Part shown: piece by piece, positions 43,265 through 52,258 of the stretch | Numbering within the stretch: position 1 is the stretch's first letter | Layout of the letters: each line of letters begins with the position of its first letter | Origin: Prevotellaceae bacterium | GTDB taxonomy: Bacteria > Bacteroidota > Bacteroidia > Bacteroidales > Bacteroidaceae | Length of the DNA: 64,000 bases | Direction: 5' to 3' | Assembly: GCA_015257125.1 (NCBI GenBank) | Contig: JABZKU010000004.1 | Span: 54,709 to 118,708, forward strand | Notes under the pieces: model-generated | The model's input: only the letters and a program-made list of their open reading frames with translations | What the model was told of the DNA's origin: nothing | The model's database searches: none | Translations under genes and position numbers: made by a program

Positions 43265-43295
43265 TCCCACCGACAAAATAATTTCATCGGTGGGA
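43265..43295 (-). terminator. Terminator of the S9 peptidase gene
   Basis: TCCCACCGA (43265-43273) pairs with TCGGTGGGA (43287-43295). On the minus strand a T run follows. It lies about 130 bp beyond the stop codon. Confidence 0.7.
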
Positions 43296-43424
43296 AACGG
43301 CCAAGGGAATAGAGATTCTTATAATGAAATTCTTCCACGTTTTACTGTGAGTGGTCACAAGAAAAAAAGGAAGGAGTTGTGGGCGGATAGCTCTGCAACC
43401 GCAGGTTACTCATCTATACGTTGT

Positions 43425-45254
43425 TTAGACGTGTGTCTGAAGGAAACGCTCTACGGCGCGGTAGAAATCGAAGCGATTTTCTTGATTGGCAAAACCGTGG
43501 CCTTCGTTGTCTTTCACCATATACTCCACTTCGACACCGCGGCTGCGGAGTGCGGCCACCATTTGGTCGCTTTCGTCCTTGTTGACGCGTGGATCGTTGG
43601 CACCTTGTGCAATGAAGAGTGGGCAACGAATGGCATCGGCATGCAGTGCCGGAGAGGTGGCTTCGAGTTGCGCGCGGTCGCGTTCCGGATGGCCCACTTG
43701 TTCGTACATCATCTCGAGCATTGAACGCCAATAAGGCGGAATCGTTTGGAGGAAGGTGAGGAGATTCGAGACACCCACGTAGTCAATGGCGCAGCAATAG
43801 AGGTCGGGGGTGAAACACGCCCCGGCCAAAGTGGCATATCCCCCGTAGGAGGCACCGTAGATGGCGATGCGTTTGGGATCGGCAATGCCGGAATCGATGA
43901 GCCAATGCACTCCGTCTGTGATGTCGTTCTGCATGGCGAGTCCCCACTGTTTATAGCTCTTTTCGAGAAACTCACGCCCATAACCTGTGCTGCCGCGGAA
44001 ATTGAGTTGGAACACGGCATAACCGCGCGAACAGAGGAATTGCACTTCGGACGAGAAGCCCCAATCGTCGCGCGTCCATGGGCCGCCGTGTGGATTGACG
44101 ATGACGGGCAGCGGAGTGTTGATGGCATTGAGTTCCACACCGGGCGGTAAACTGAGATAGGCTTCGATGAGGAGTCCGTCGCGTGAGGTGAACGTCACCG
44201 GATGCATGGGCACCATTTCGGATTCTGGGAGCCAAGGTGCCACTTCGGCGAGGAGTTCCATGTGGTCGCTCTCGCGATCATAGAAATAGTAGGCTCCTCT
44301 CGTGCGATCGCCGGCCACCAGGACTATGCAACGCACCTCGTCGCGATCGGTATCGACAAGACCAATTTGCCGACCCGGGAAATGTTTTTCGAGGCGGGCA
44401 CGCTGTTCTCGCGCTGTTTCGTCGAAGTAGTGGCGAACCGGTTCGCGATGTCCGGCACAAAAGGCACCGAGTAGGCACTGACGTTTGCGCGAATAGGTAA
44501 GTGCGTCCACATCATAGCGCTCGTGTTCAAAGAGTACTTCGCGCTCTTCGGCAGTGGCGGGGTCGATGAGTACCAGTGCGTTTTTGTCCCGACCGCGATT
44601 GCTCACGCCCCACACCATTTTATTGTCGGGAGTGAAGAGGGAGTAACACACGTTTTCGCGGAAGTTCGTCGTCAGCACGGGGCGGAAATCTTCGCCTTCG
44701 TGATCACGATAGAGAATTTGCGTGTTTACGCCGTCGACAATGGCATAAACCACGCGCAAACGTCCTTCGTGGTCGGTGGTCCATCCCTGATAATTGCCGG
44801 GATTTTCGGCCAAGAGCGTGAGTTCGCCCGTGTCGAGATCGAGGCGATAGGGATCGAAGGCTTCGGGATTGCGGCGATTCATCTCGATGAGGATTTGTCC
44901 CGACACTTCCGGGAGGTCATCGATGATGCCGGCGCGCACGCCCGGGAAATTGGTGTAGGCGCGTTCGTCGCTTCCGTCACGGCGAATGCCGAAAAGGTGA
45001 TAGTTCTCGTCACCGCCCTCGTCTTTGGCATAGATCAGTCGCTCATTGTCGGCCCAAAGGTAGCCGCCAAGACTGCGATCGGTCTCGCTCGTGAGGCGAA
45101 TGGGGGCGCCGAGTTGCCCATCGGCGGCAATGCTGCGCACAAAGAGGTTCATGCGGTCACAGTAAGGGGCAAGATAGGCAAGGTTGTGGCCGTCGGGCGA
45201 CAGACGGTAGGAGGAAGATTCGGCGTTGCGAAAGAAATCTTCTAAGGCTATCAT
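43425..45254 (-). CDS. S9-family prolyl oligopeptidase-type serine peptidase
   Basis: This 609-aa protein has an N-terminal beta-propeller (about residues 20-340, with units such as LSPDGHNLAYLAP and SLGGYLWADNERLIYAKDEGG) and a C-terminal alpha/beta-hydrolase domain. The nucleophile serine lies in YGASYGGYA, the acid in QGANDPRVN and the histidine in NEGHGF. Such enzymes cleave peptides or acyl-peptides. There is no signal peptide with the start at 45254 (MIALEDFFRNAE), so it should act in the cytoplasm. A longer frame upstream adds 29 unlikely residues. Confidence 0.9.
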   Translation of the reverse strand: MIALEDFFRNAESSSYRLSPDGHNLAYLAPYCDRMNLFVRSIAADGQLGAPIRLTSETDRSLGGYLWADNERLIYAKDEGGDENYHLFGIRRDGSDERAYTNFPGVRAGIIDDLPEVSGQILIEMNRRNPEAFDPYRLDLDTGELTLLAENPGNYQGWTTDHEGRLRVVYAIVDGVNTQILYRDHEGEDFRPVLTTNFRENVCYSLFTPDNKMVWGVSNRGRDKNALVLIDPATAEEREVLFEHERYDVDALTYSRKRQCLLGAFCAGHREPVRHYFDETAREQRARLEKHFPGRQIGLVDTDRDEVRCIVLVAGDRTRGAYYFYDRESDHMELLAEVAPWLPESEMVPMHPVTFTSRDGLLIEAYLSLPPGVELNAINTPLPVIVNPHGGPWTRDDWGFSSEVQFLCSRGYAVFQLNFRGSTGYGREFLEKSYKQWGLAMQNDITDGVHWLIDSGIADPKRIAIYGASYGGYATLAGACFTPDLYCCAIDYVGVSNLLTFLQTIPPYWRSMLEMMYEQVGHPERDRAQLEATSPALHADAIRCPLFIAQGANDPRVNKDESDQMVAALRSRGVEVEYMVKDNEGHGFANQENRFDFYRAVERFLQTHV

Positions 45255-45400
45255 ATATAAAAAGGTGGGGAAATGAAGTGTTGATGAGGGAATGAGTGAG
45301 CAAAAATACAGTTTTTGAGGCAAAAGCCCGGCAGGAGCCAAAAGAAAATAGTAACTTCGCTAAAAGTATAACGCTTTGTGGATAGACAATTCTCCGACCA

Positions 45401-47194
45401 ATGTTAGAACTACTTGAGTATCTCCTGCAAATGATTGGGCGTGGGGGGAAAAAGGTAATTGGACTGCTATATTCGCTGTGGTTGACCTTTTATCGCCGAC
45501 TTAAATCTTTTATTTCGGGCGATGCGTATGTGGCATCGGCCACTGCGCTTGAGCTTTTATTTCCCCACTTGCAAATTGAGTGGAAGAAAACCGGCTTCAT
45601 GTGCCAAGAGGGCGACCAAGGCTACGCGTTTAGTTTTCAAGGTGGCAATTTTGCGAGTGTGGCTAATTCGAGAAACTCGATGGTCTGCTTTTACTTTCCG
45701 TCCATCGAGCGGCGACCTTTGGGGCGTTTGGTGGCGGTGCGCCATGCTTGCAACGAGTTCAACAGCCTGGCGGTGGCGAACTATTCGGCCTACTACACCA
45801 TTGAGCCCGAAAATCACGAAGTCTTCATCAATTTGCGTTTCGGACTGTCGGTGAACTCCACCGGCAAGGACATGCAGGAGCGACTTTTAGCGCATTTGCA
45901 AAGGTGCTTTGTCTATGCTCGTTGGATCGAAACGACGTTGAACACCATCGAGGACGATGACGACAACAACTTGGAAGAGAATGCCGCCATTAGCAGCCGA
46001 TTGAACTTCTTGGCACACGCTGTGGAGATGAATCACAACCCCGCTTTGCCCAACTGGCGTGAAGAGCGGGAGCACCACCACACGTTGGGCGATGTGTTTG
46101 CCACTTTTTACAATGAAGGACAGCAGGTGCAGTTGCTTCACTTGCACGGGCTGTTTTCCGGAGTCCGGAGCGACGAAGACAGCGAGCAGCAGCCGTTGGA
46201 ATTGCACGATGTGGAAGCGATCACCTCGTTTTCGTTTGTGCAACGTCTCATGACCTTGGGCACGACTCACGAGGAATTGGAGGGACGCACCTTGACTTTG
46301 GTGATCGGTGCCGACATCGAGGGCCTCGGACGGCAAGATTGTTTGCTGCATGTGGAGTGTGAAAGCGAAACGGAACACGAATTGTTTTTCCGCGTGAACT
46401 TCACGCGCCCTGTTGCCCGGGTTTCGCCCCATCATTCGGCCATCAATACAAAAGCCGAGCAAAAAACAAGTGCGGTGAGCTTTGTCGTGGCTTACGACAA
46501 AACGAGTTCGGAACAACGCCAAAAGGAATTTGACTACCGCTGGAGGGAAGCCGAAGACGCGGCCGCCCGTGGGGAGGAACTCACCGAAGAGCAAGATGAA
46601 ATGCTGGCCTGCAAAACACCCTATTATGGATTTTGCATGTATTGGGGAAAACGTTTTTATGCTTCGGAGCGCTATTTCGAGGCGTTAGACTATTTCCGCA
46701 ACGTGTATAACTGGCTTTCGCCGATGTTCAACTATATGAATAAGGTGCAGCGAGGCCATTTCTTTGATTTGATCTACTATATCGGCAGTTGCTATAACGG
46801 CTTGGGACGCTATCCCTTGGCTTACTACTATTTAGATGCGCTCTACATTACCTACAAGCCGCGTTATTGCAAAGCTTATGTGAATGCGCTGGTCAACGGA
46901 CACGACTTCCGCGCTCTTTTTGTGATCGATCGTTTTCTCGAACAGAGTGCCAAAGAGAGCGAGGGTGAAGATCCCGAAAGCAGAGAAGAGAAAGAACGCC
47001 AAGCCTATGTGCGCTTCCTGAAACGCCGCCGCGGTACGGCGCTGGCCGACAGCGGTATGCTCGACGAGGCCGAGGCTCAATTTCAAGAACTGCTGCAACA
47101 TCCCGATTGCGAGGATACGGCCATCGAAGAACTCCTGCGCATACAACAAATAAGAAACGAAAAAGAAGAAAATTCTCAGCCTACCAACTCATGA
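45401..47194 (+). CDS. Unknown large protein with a TPR-like C-terminal part
   Basis: This 597-aa protein has a possible membrane-associated helix near residues 15-35. A central part without recognised motifs follows. The C-terminal about 200 residues are helical and repeat-like (RYFEALDYFRNVYNWLSPMF, then IGSCYNGLGRYPLAYYYLDA, GMLDEAEAQFQELLQHPDC), resembling tetratricopeptide repeats. It is probably a scaffold or assembly protein. Its stop codon overlaps the rpe start (ATGA), so the two are co-translated. I do not recognise the family. Confidence 0.75.
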   Translation: MLELLEYLLQMIGRGGKKVIGLLYSLWLTFYRRLKSFISGDAYVASATALELLFPHLQIEWKKTGFMCQEGDQGYAFSFQGGNFASVANSRNSMVCFYFPSIERRPLGRLVAVRHACNEFNSLAVANYSAYYTIEPENHEVFINLRFGLSVNSTGKDMQERLLAHLQRCFVYARWIETTLNTIEDDDDNNLEENAAISSRLNFLAHAVEMNHNPALPNWREEREHHHTLGDVFATFYNEGQQVQLLHLHGLFSGVRSDEDSEQQPLELHDVEAITSFSFVQRLMTLGTTHEELEGRTLTLVIGADIEGLGRQDCLLHVECESETEHELFFRVNFTRPVARVSPHHSAINTKAEQKTSAVSFVVAYDKTSSEQRQKEFDYRWREAEDAAARGEELTEEQDEMLACKTPYYGFCMYWGKRFYASERYFEALDYFRNVYNWLSPMFNYMNKVQRGHFFDLIYYIGSCYNGLGRYPLAYYYLDALYITYKPRYCKAYVNALVNGHDFRALFVIDRFLEQSAKESEGEDPESREEKERQAYVRFLKRRRGTALADSGMLDEAEAQFQELLQHPDCEDTAIEELLRIQQIRNEKEENSQPTNS

Positions 47195-47838
47195 CAATGA
47201 TTTCTCCTTCGCTGCTCAGTGCGGATTTTGCCAACCTGCAGCGTGACATCGAAATGCTCAACGAGAGTACCGCCGATTGGTACCATCTCGATGTGATGGA
47301 CGGGGTGTTTGTGCCCAACATCAGCTTCGGTTTCCCGGTGATGGAAGCCATGGCGCGCCACGCGCGTAAGCCGCTGGATGTGCATCTGATGATTGTTTCG
47401 CCCGAAAAGTTCATTCCGCAGGTCAAAGCCCTCGGCGCGCATGTGATGAATGTGCATTACGAGGCTTGCACGCACTTGCATCGCGTGGTACAAGCCATTC
47501 GCGCGGAAGGGATGTTGGCCGGCGTGACGCTCAATCCACATACGCCGGTGAGTGTGCTTGAAGAAATTGCGCCTTATCTTGACTTGGTGATGCTCATGAG
47601 CGTAAATCCCGGTTTCGGCGGTCAGCAATTTATTCCGACGATGGTCGAAAAAACGAGGAAATTGCGTGCCCTGCTGGATGCCTGTGGCTCGAAGGCGCTG
47701 ATTGAAGTGGACGGTGGGGTGAATCGTGAAACCGGAAAATTACTGGTCGACGCCGGCGCTGATGTGTTGGTGGCCGGTAGTGCGGTGTTCAACGCTCCCG
47801 ATCCGAAAAAAGAAATTGAAATCCTACGCAATCTCTGA
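47191..47838 (+). CDS. rpe: Ribulose-phosphate 3-epimerase
   Basis: This 215-aa TIM-barrel enzyme interconverts ribulose 5-phosphate and xylulose 5-phosphate. Visible motifs are SPSLLSADFANL, the catalytic DVMDGVFVPNISFG, the LDVHLMI strand, LMSVNPGFGGQQFI and EVDGGVNRETG. The ATG at 47191 overlaps the previous stop codon and gives the normal length. nrnA follows 4 bp later, so this is the middle gene of a three-gene unit. Confidence 0.96.
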   Translation: MTMISPSLLSADFANLQRDIEMLNESTADWYHLDVMDGVFVPNISFGFPVMEAMARHARKPLDVHLMIVSPEKFIPQVKALGAHVMNVHYEACTHLHRVVQAIRAEGMLAGVTLNPHTPVSVLEEIAPYLDLVMLMSVNPGFGGQQFIPTMVEKTRKLRALLDACGSKALIEVDGGVNRETGKLLVDAGADVLVAGSAVFNAPDPKKEIEILRNL

Positions 47839-47842
47839 ACCG

Positions 47843-48883
47843 ATGGAAATCTCTCCCCTTCTTGACGGCAAACAGCTCTTTGAGTTGATGGCCTTGTTGC
47901 GCGATGCGCAGCGCGTGGTGATCACCGCACACCGTGGTCCTGATGGCGATGCGATGGGATCGACGCTGGCTTGGGCTGACTATTTGCGCAGTTTGGGCAA
48001 ACAAGTGCGCGTCATCTTGCCGACACCTTGTCCTGACTTCCTGCGCTGGCTGCCGGGAGCACGAAATGTGCTTTATTTCTCGAACGACGACATGCGTCCG
48101 ATGGCCACGAAGTTCATTCAAGAGGCCGATCTGATCTGCCTTTTGGATTTCAATGCCCTGCATCGTTTGCAAGACATGGCGCAGGTGGTGGAACGCTCGA
48201 AGGCCAAACGCTTAATGATCGATCATCACGAAGGACCGGACGAGAAGGCGGCTGACTTCATCATTTCGCATCCGAAAGCATCGAGCACGTGCGAGTTGGT
48301 GTTCAAACTCATTTTCCAACTTGGGGCTTTCGATGAACTTTCGCGCAATGCCGCAGCGTGCATCTATTGTGGGATGATGACCGACACGGGGGGGTTTGCC
48401 TATGCATCGAACGATCCGGAGACTTTTATCATCATCGCCCACTTGCTCACCAAAGGAATTGACAAGGATAAGATCAATCGCAATGTGAATAACACGTGGT
48501 CGGAAAACCGTTTGCGCTTCTTCTCTTATATATTGACTGAGCGTTTGCGTTTCTTCCACGAGCACAAAGCCGGACTTTTCACCATCACGCGCGAGGACAT
48601 GAAGCAGTTCCACTATATTCGCGGCGATGCCGAGGGACTGGTCAACGAGCCCTTGAAAGTGAAAGGCATGCGCTTGAGCATTAGTTTGCGTGAAGACACG
48701 GAAGTGGACAAAATCCGCGTGTCGGTGCGCAGTGTCGACAATTTTCCCGCCAACAAACTGGCAGAAGAATTCTTCAACGGAGGCGGACATTTCAATGCAG
48801 CGGGCGGTGAACTCCCCTTCCCGTTGGAAGAGGCCATCCGCACGGCAGAACGTGCGATCGAAGCTTATGCTGACCGCCTGTGA
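47843..48883 (+). CDS. nrnA: NrnA-type oligoribonuclease / pAp phosphatase
   Basis: This 346-aa DHH/DHHA1 phosphoesterase degrades very short RNAs and pAp. The metal-binding motifs are HRGPDGDAMGS, LLDFNALHR, the name-giving IDHHEGPDE, and GMMTDTGGFAYAS. The DHHA1 part ends with FFNGGGHFNAAGG. The ATG at 47843 (MEISPLLDGKQ) lies 4 bp after the rpe stop. A longer frame would overlap rpe. A terminator follows the gene. Confidence 0.92.
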   Translation: MEISPLLDGKQLFELMALLRDAQRVVITAHRGPDGDAMGSTLAWADYLRSLGKQVRVILPTPCPDFLRWLPGARNVLYFSNDDMRPMATKFIQEADLICLLDFNALHRLQDMAQVVERSKAKRLMIDHHEGPDEKAADFIISHPKASSTCELVFKLIFQLGAFDELSRNAAACIYCGMMTDTGGFAYASNDPETFIIIAHLLTKGIDKDKINRNVNNTWSENRLRFFSYILTERLRFFHEHKAGLFTITREDMKQFHYIRGDAEGLVNEPLKVKGMRLSISLREDTEVDKIRVSVRSVDNFPANKLAEEFFNGGGHFNAAGGELPFPLEEAIRTAERAIEAYADRL

Positions 48884-48909
48884 GGCGATGAAAAAGAATA
48901 TTTTACCCG

Positions 48910-48938
48910 AACCGACGGCATTTTTTATGCCGTCGGTT
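48910..48938 (+). terminator. Terminator after nrnA
   Basis: A perfect 12-bp stem (48910-48921 with 48927-48938) has a 5-T loop. The last bases overlap the -33 box of the next promoter. Confidence 0.8.
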
Positions 48939-48968
48939 TGCTGTTCTAAGGAGAATGACGTAAATTCG
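48937..48968 (+). promoter_or_regulatory. Promoter of the ECF sigma gene
   Basis: TTTG (48937-48940), 20 bases, TAAATTCG (48961-48968), one mismatch to consensus. The start codon lies 66 bp downstream. Confidence 0.5.
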
Positions 48969-49034
48969 CGCTAACCCATTTCACCTAAAAAGTACAAGCC
49001 TATAGACACATACTCTACTTCAAACTAAAGCTCA

Positions 49035-49631
49035 ATGAGTATGAACAGAAGAAGCACGATGACCGATGACGCGTTGGTGCAAGCTTATCTCGAAGGAAAA
49101 GTAGAAGCCTTTGACGAATTGTTGGCGCGCCACCAAAATCGGTTGTTTCAAAACATTCTATATGCTGTACATGACGAAGATTTGGCCAATGACCTCTTCC
49201 AAGAGACGTTTGTCAAGGCTATTCTTTCGTTGCGACAAGGAAGATATGTGGAACAAGGGCAGTTTTATGCGTGGATTTCCCGTATTGCCCACAACTTAGT
49301 GGTAGATCATTTCAAAACGCTGCGCGGAAAGTGCAGTTATGACGAAGAGAATCAAGAATTTGCCGATGAAGCGACGCTACAAATCGCGTGCGTAGGACGC
49401 GAAGAGGAGATGATTCGTTTAGAATCCATTGAAATGGTGCAAAAGTGGATAGCCCTGCTCCCGCCCGAACAGCGAGAAGTGGTGAAAATGCGCTTTTATC
49501 AGGAAGTGCCTTTCAAAGAGATCGCCGAAAAAACTGGGGTGGGAATCAGTACTTCGCTGGCTCGAATGCGCTATGCCTTGCATAATTTGCGGAAAATGGC
49601 ACAGCGCGAAGGAATGTTGAGTGCAAATTAA
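49035..49631 (+). CDS. ECF-type RNA polymerase sigma factor
   Basis: This 198-aa protein has a sigma-70 region 2 (LLARHQNRLFQNILYAVHDE, then DLANDLFQETFVKAILSL and FYAWISRIAHNLVVDHFK) and a region 4 (LPPEQREVVKMRFYQEVPFK, then EIAEKTGVGISTSLARMRYA). Region 3 is missing, as in all ECF factors. It would direct RNA polymerase to a small regulon. No anti-sigma membrane protein follows; instead a 51-aa gene lies downstream. The start has a second ATG two codons later. Confidence 0.9.
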   Translation: MSMNRRSTMTDDALVQAYLEGKVEAFDELLARHQNRLFQNILYAVHDEDLANDLFQETFVKAILSLRQGRYVEQGQFYAWISRIAHNLVVDHFKTLRGKCSYDEENQEFADEATLQIACVGREEEMIRLESIEMVQKWIALLPPEQREVVKMRFYQEVPFKEIAEKTGVGISTSLARMRYALHNLRKMAQREGMLSAN

Positions 49632-49725
49632 GACCCGAAGGCGCAAAAAAAGTGATCCTCGGTGCATTAAAAGAAGTACTTGCACGTTTAGAGTATAGAC
49701 AATACAGTATTACACTAACGTGCCT

Positions 49726-49881
49726 ATGGATTATTCTACGTTTCCTACCCCCTCTCCCAAACATGAGACCTTAGAATTTATCAAACGCTTCGCTCGTTTG
49801 CAACACATCGCGGATACGGCTTTGGTCGAAGGACTGAAAGTGCATATTTTGTGTCCGCAAGCGAACAGCGGGGCGTGTTGA
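49726..49881 (+). CDS. 51-aa protein downstream of the sigma factor
   Basis: The product begins MDYSTFPTPSPKHETLEFIK and continues RFARLQHIADTALVEGLK. A helix with aromatic and basic residues (LEFIKRFARLQH) is its only visible feature. Similar tiny proteins after ECF factors seem to occur in other Bacteroidales, but I rely on memory for this. It lies 94 bp after the sigma gene and 18 bp before purT. It could modulate the sigma factor or be unrelated. Confidence 0.6.
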   Translation: MDYSTFPTPSPKHETLEFIKRFARLQHIADTALVEGLKVHILCPQANSGAC

Positions 49882-49899
49882 ATGCGCAAAACGGATTGA

Positions 49900-51114
49900 A
49901 TGAAAAAGATTTTGCTCCTTGGATCGGGTGAACTCGGTAAAGAGTTTACGATCGCGGCCCAACGTTTGGGACAGTATGTCGTGGCTTGTGATGCCTATGC
50001 CGGTGCGCCGGCTATGCAAGTGGCCGACGAAAGTGAGGTTTTCTCGATGCTTGACGGCGAGGCTTTAGATCGTGCCGTTGAAAAACATCGACCGGACATC
50101 ATTATCAGTGAGATCGAAGCCATTCGCACGGAACGACTCTACGAATATGAGCAACGCGGTATTCGAGTTGTGCCTTCAGCCAAGGCTGTGAACTACACGA
50201 TGAACCGAAAAGCCATCCGCGATCTGGCAGCCAAAGAGTTGGGTATCAAAACCGCGCGCTACCATTATGCGACAACGGAGGACGAATTGCGAGCAGGTGC
50301 CGAAGATTTAGGCTTTCCCTGCATTGTTAAACCCTTGATGAGCTCAAGCGGTAAAGGACAATCCGTGATGCGTTCGGTCAATGACGTGCAACATGCTTTC
50401 GAATATGGCATGGCCGGTAGTCGCGGTGACGTAAAAGAGTTGATTGTCGAGGAGTTTGTGGATTTTGATTACGAAATCACGCTGCTGACGCTCACACAAG
50501 ACAACGGACATACCTTGTTTTGCCCACCCATCGGCCATGTGCAGAAAGATGGCGACTACCGTGAGAGCTTTCAGCCCAGAGTAATGCGTGCGGAGCACTT
50601 AGAAGAAGCCGAACGCATGGCAAAAGCAGTGACTGAAGCCTTGACTGGAGCAGGAATTTGGGGTGTTGAATTTTTCGTCAGTGAGAAAAATGGCGTTTAT
50701 TTCAGCGAATTGTCCCCACGTCCCCACGATACGGGTATGGTAACGCTGGCCGGTACTCAAAACTTCAATGAATTTGAACTGCACTGCCGTGCTGCACTCT
50801 CTTTGCCCGTTCCCTGTGTGAAAACCTTGCGCATCGGTGCCAGCGCAGTGATCTTGGCCGGTGAGAATGCTGAGGGAAAACCAAATTATCTCGGCTTGGA
50901 GAAAACGTGCGAGGAGGATGCCGACGTGCGTATCTTCGGAAAGCCGACCATGCGTCCCAAGCGCCGAATGGGCGTTGTGCTGGTTAGTGGAGAACTCGAT
51001 GCCAACCTCGACGAAGTGCGCTCGAAGGCGAAGCGACTGGCCGACTATGTTCAAGTAGTTCGCCAAACTGACGGAATTACACATAAAGTTCTTCGCGCAA
51101 AAGGGCAAATTTGA
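49900..51114 (+). CDS. purT: Formate-dependent GAR transformylase
   Basis: This 404-aa ATP-grasp enzyme makes formyl-GAR from GAR, ATP and formate, the folate-independent alternative to PurN. Visible are the N-terminal LLGSGELGKEF, the EIEAIRTERL segment, the ATP-grasp loop IVKPLMSSSGKGQSV, the metal-site region GVEFFVSEKNGVYFSELSPR, and the C-terminal KRRMGVVLVSG. The length is the family norm. A terminator follows. With the stand-alone AICAR transformylase at 20.7 kb it suggests a partly formate-based purine route. Confidence 0.95.
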   Translation: MKKILLLGSGELGKEFTIAAQRLGQYVVACDAYAGAPAMQVADESEVFSMLDGEALDRAVEKHRPDIIISEIEAIRTERLYEYEQRGIRVVPSAKAVNYTMNRKAIRDLAAKELGIKTARYHYATTEDELRAGAEDLGFPCIVKPLMSSSGKGQSVMRSVNDVQHAFEYGMAGSRGDVKELIVEEFVDFDYEITLLTLTQDNGHTLFCPPIGHVQKDGDYRESFQPRVMRAEHLEEAERMAKAVTEALTGAGIWGVEFFVSEKNGVYFSELSPRPHDTGMVTLAGTQNFNEFELHCRAALSLPVPCVKTLRIGASAVILAGENAEGKPNYLGLEKTCEEDADVRIFGKPTMRPKRRMGVVLVSGELDANLDEVRSKAKRLADYVQVVRQTDGITHKVLRAKGQI

Positions 51115-51348
51115 TTAACGCTTCTCGTCTGCGAAAAATAGAAAGGCGCTCTTAGGAGAAAAGTAGCCAACTTTTGAAGGACAGTAGACGGGAGTCGCCT
51201 TCTCCCACTTGGGAATCCCCTACTTGTACGCCTGATTCCACGAAGAGGAGTGCGGGATTCACGCAGAAGTTCAGGCATTTTCGCCTGAAGAGGCGGAAAT
51301 TTATTTTCTATTCCCCTTTTCGGAGTTAAGACTTCAATCCTATCAAAC

Positions 51349-51377
51349 ACCCGATCAAGTATTTTGCTTGATCGGGT
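51349..51377 (+). terminator. Terminator between purT and the thiamine-like gene
   Basis: A perfect 11-bp stem (51349-51359 with 51367-51377) is followed by TTTGCTTTTT. A smaller 7-bp hairpin lies at 51270-51289. The rest of 51115-51461 shows no gene. Confidence 0.8.
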
Positions 51378-51461
51378 TTTGCTTTTTCGAAAAATGCACC
51401 TCCTCTCATGCCAAAAACGCCTCGCTGCTTGCTCAGAATCAGTTTTTTTGCGACGGCATGA

Positions 51462-51491
51462 GCGTTGATCGCTCTTTTTTGCCTAACTTTG
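51462..51491 (+). promoter_or_regulatory. Promoter for the thiamine-like gene and possibly prs
   Basis: GTTG (51462-51465), 18 bases, TAACTTTG (51484-51491). The -7 box is a full match and lies about 87 bp upstream of the start at 51578. Confidence 0.55.
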
Positions 51492-51577
51492 TAGTCGATA
51501 CGCGGAACGTAGGCTTCCTGCCGACGTGATTTTTTCGTGATATTACTTCTCATCTCTATTTTAATCCAAGTTCGGAA

Positions 51578-52185
51578 ATGAAACTCATACTGATGACTCG
51601 TCCTGATTTCTTCGTCGAAGAAAGTCAGATCATCACAGCATTGTTCGATGAAGGGCTGGAGCTCTTGCATGTGCGCAAGCCTGAATCTGAACCCGTCTAT
51701 TCCGAACGCTTGCTTTCGCTCATTCCCGACAACTACCACAAAAATATTGTGGTACATGATCATTTCTATTTGAAGGTGAATACGGTTTGAAAGGTATTCA
51801 CCTCAATGCACGGAACACGCAGTTGCCTCACAACTACAAAGGACACATTTCTTGCAGTTGTCTGAACGCCGACGAACTCAAAGAGCGAGTTCGTTCGTTT
51901 GACTATGTCTTTTTGTCGTCACTCTTCGATGCGACGCGCGAAGACGGATTTGGTGAGCAATTCAGCGTGCAGAAATTGAACGAAATGGCCGACAACAAAC
52001 TCATCGGTCGGAAAGTCATGGCATTTGGAAACGTAGATATCGACAACATGCCGCTGGTCAAAAGTTTAGGCTTCGGTGGGGCTGTGATTTTGGGCGATCT
52101 TTGGAATCGTTTCAACATCCATACCAACCGCGACTACAAAGAAATGATCACCCACTTCAGAAAATTGCGCCGACTTGCCGAATAA
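51578..52185 (+). pseudogene. Thiamine-phosphate-synthase-like (ThiE/TenI) gene with a frameshift
   Basis: The first frame (51578-51790) reads MKLILMTRPDFFVEESQIIT and ends soon after VVHDHFYLK. The second frame resumes as EYGLKGIHLNARNTQLPHNY and runs to 52185, with LGFGGAVILGDLW near the end. Joined, they give about 200 aa of the ThiE/TenI phosphate-binding barrel type. The frame changes at about 51775, where one missing base would restore it. Because both halves are well preserved, a recent mutation or a sequencing error is likely. Confidence 0.75.
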
Positions 52186-52258
52186 TATGAGGTGAGCCGG
52201 AGCTTATTATATTACCCAACGCGAGAGAAACTTCCCACAAATCAACTCTTTCCATACA

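Noticed and set aside
35615..43300. Duplicate of the tRNA-Arg 3' end as an attachment site
   Set aside because: I looked for the T-arm and acceptor sequence at the far side of the island and did not see it. No integrase gene is present.
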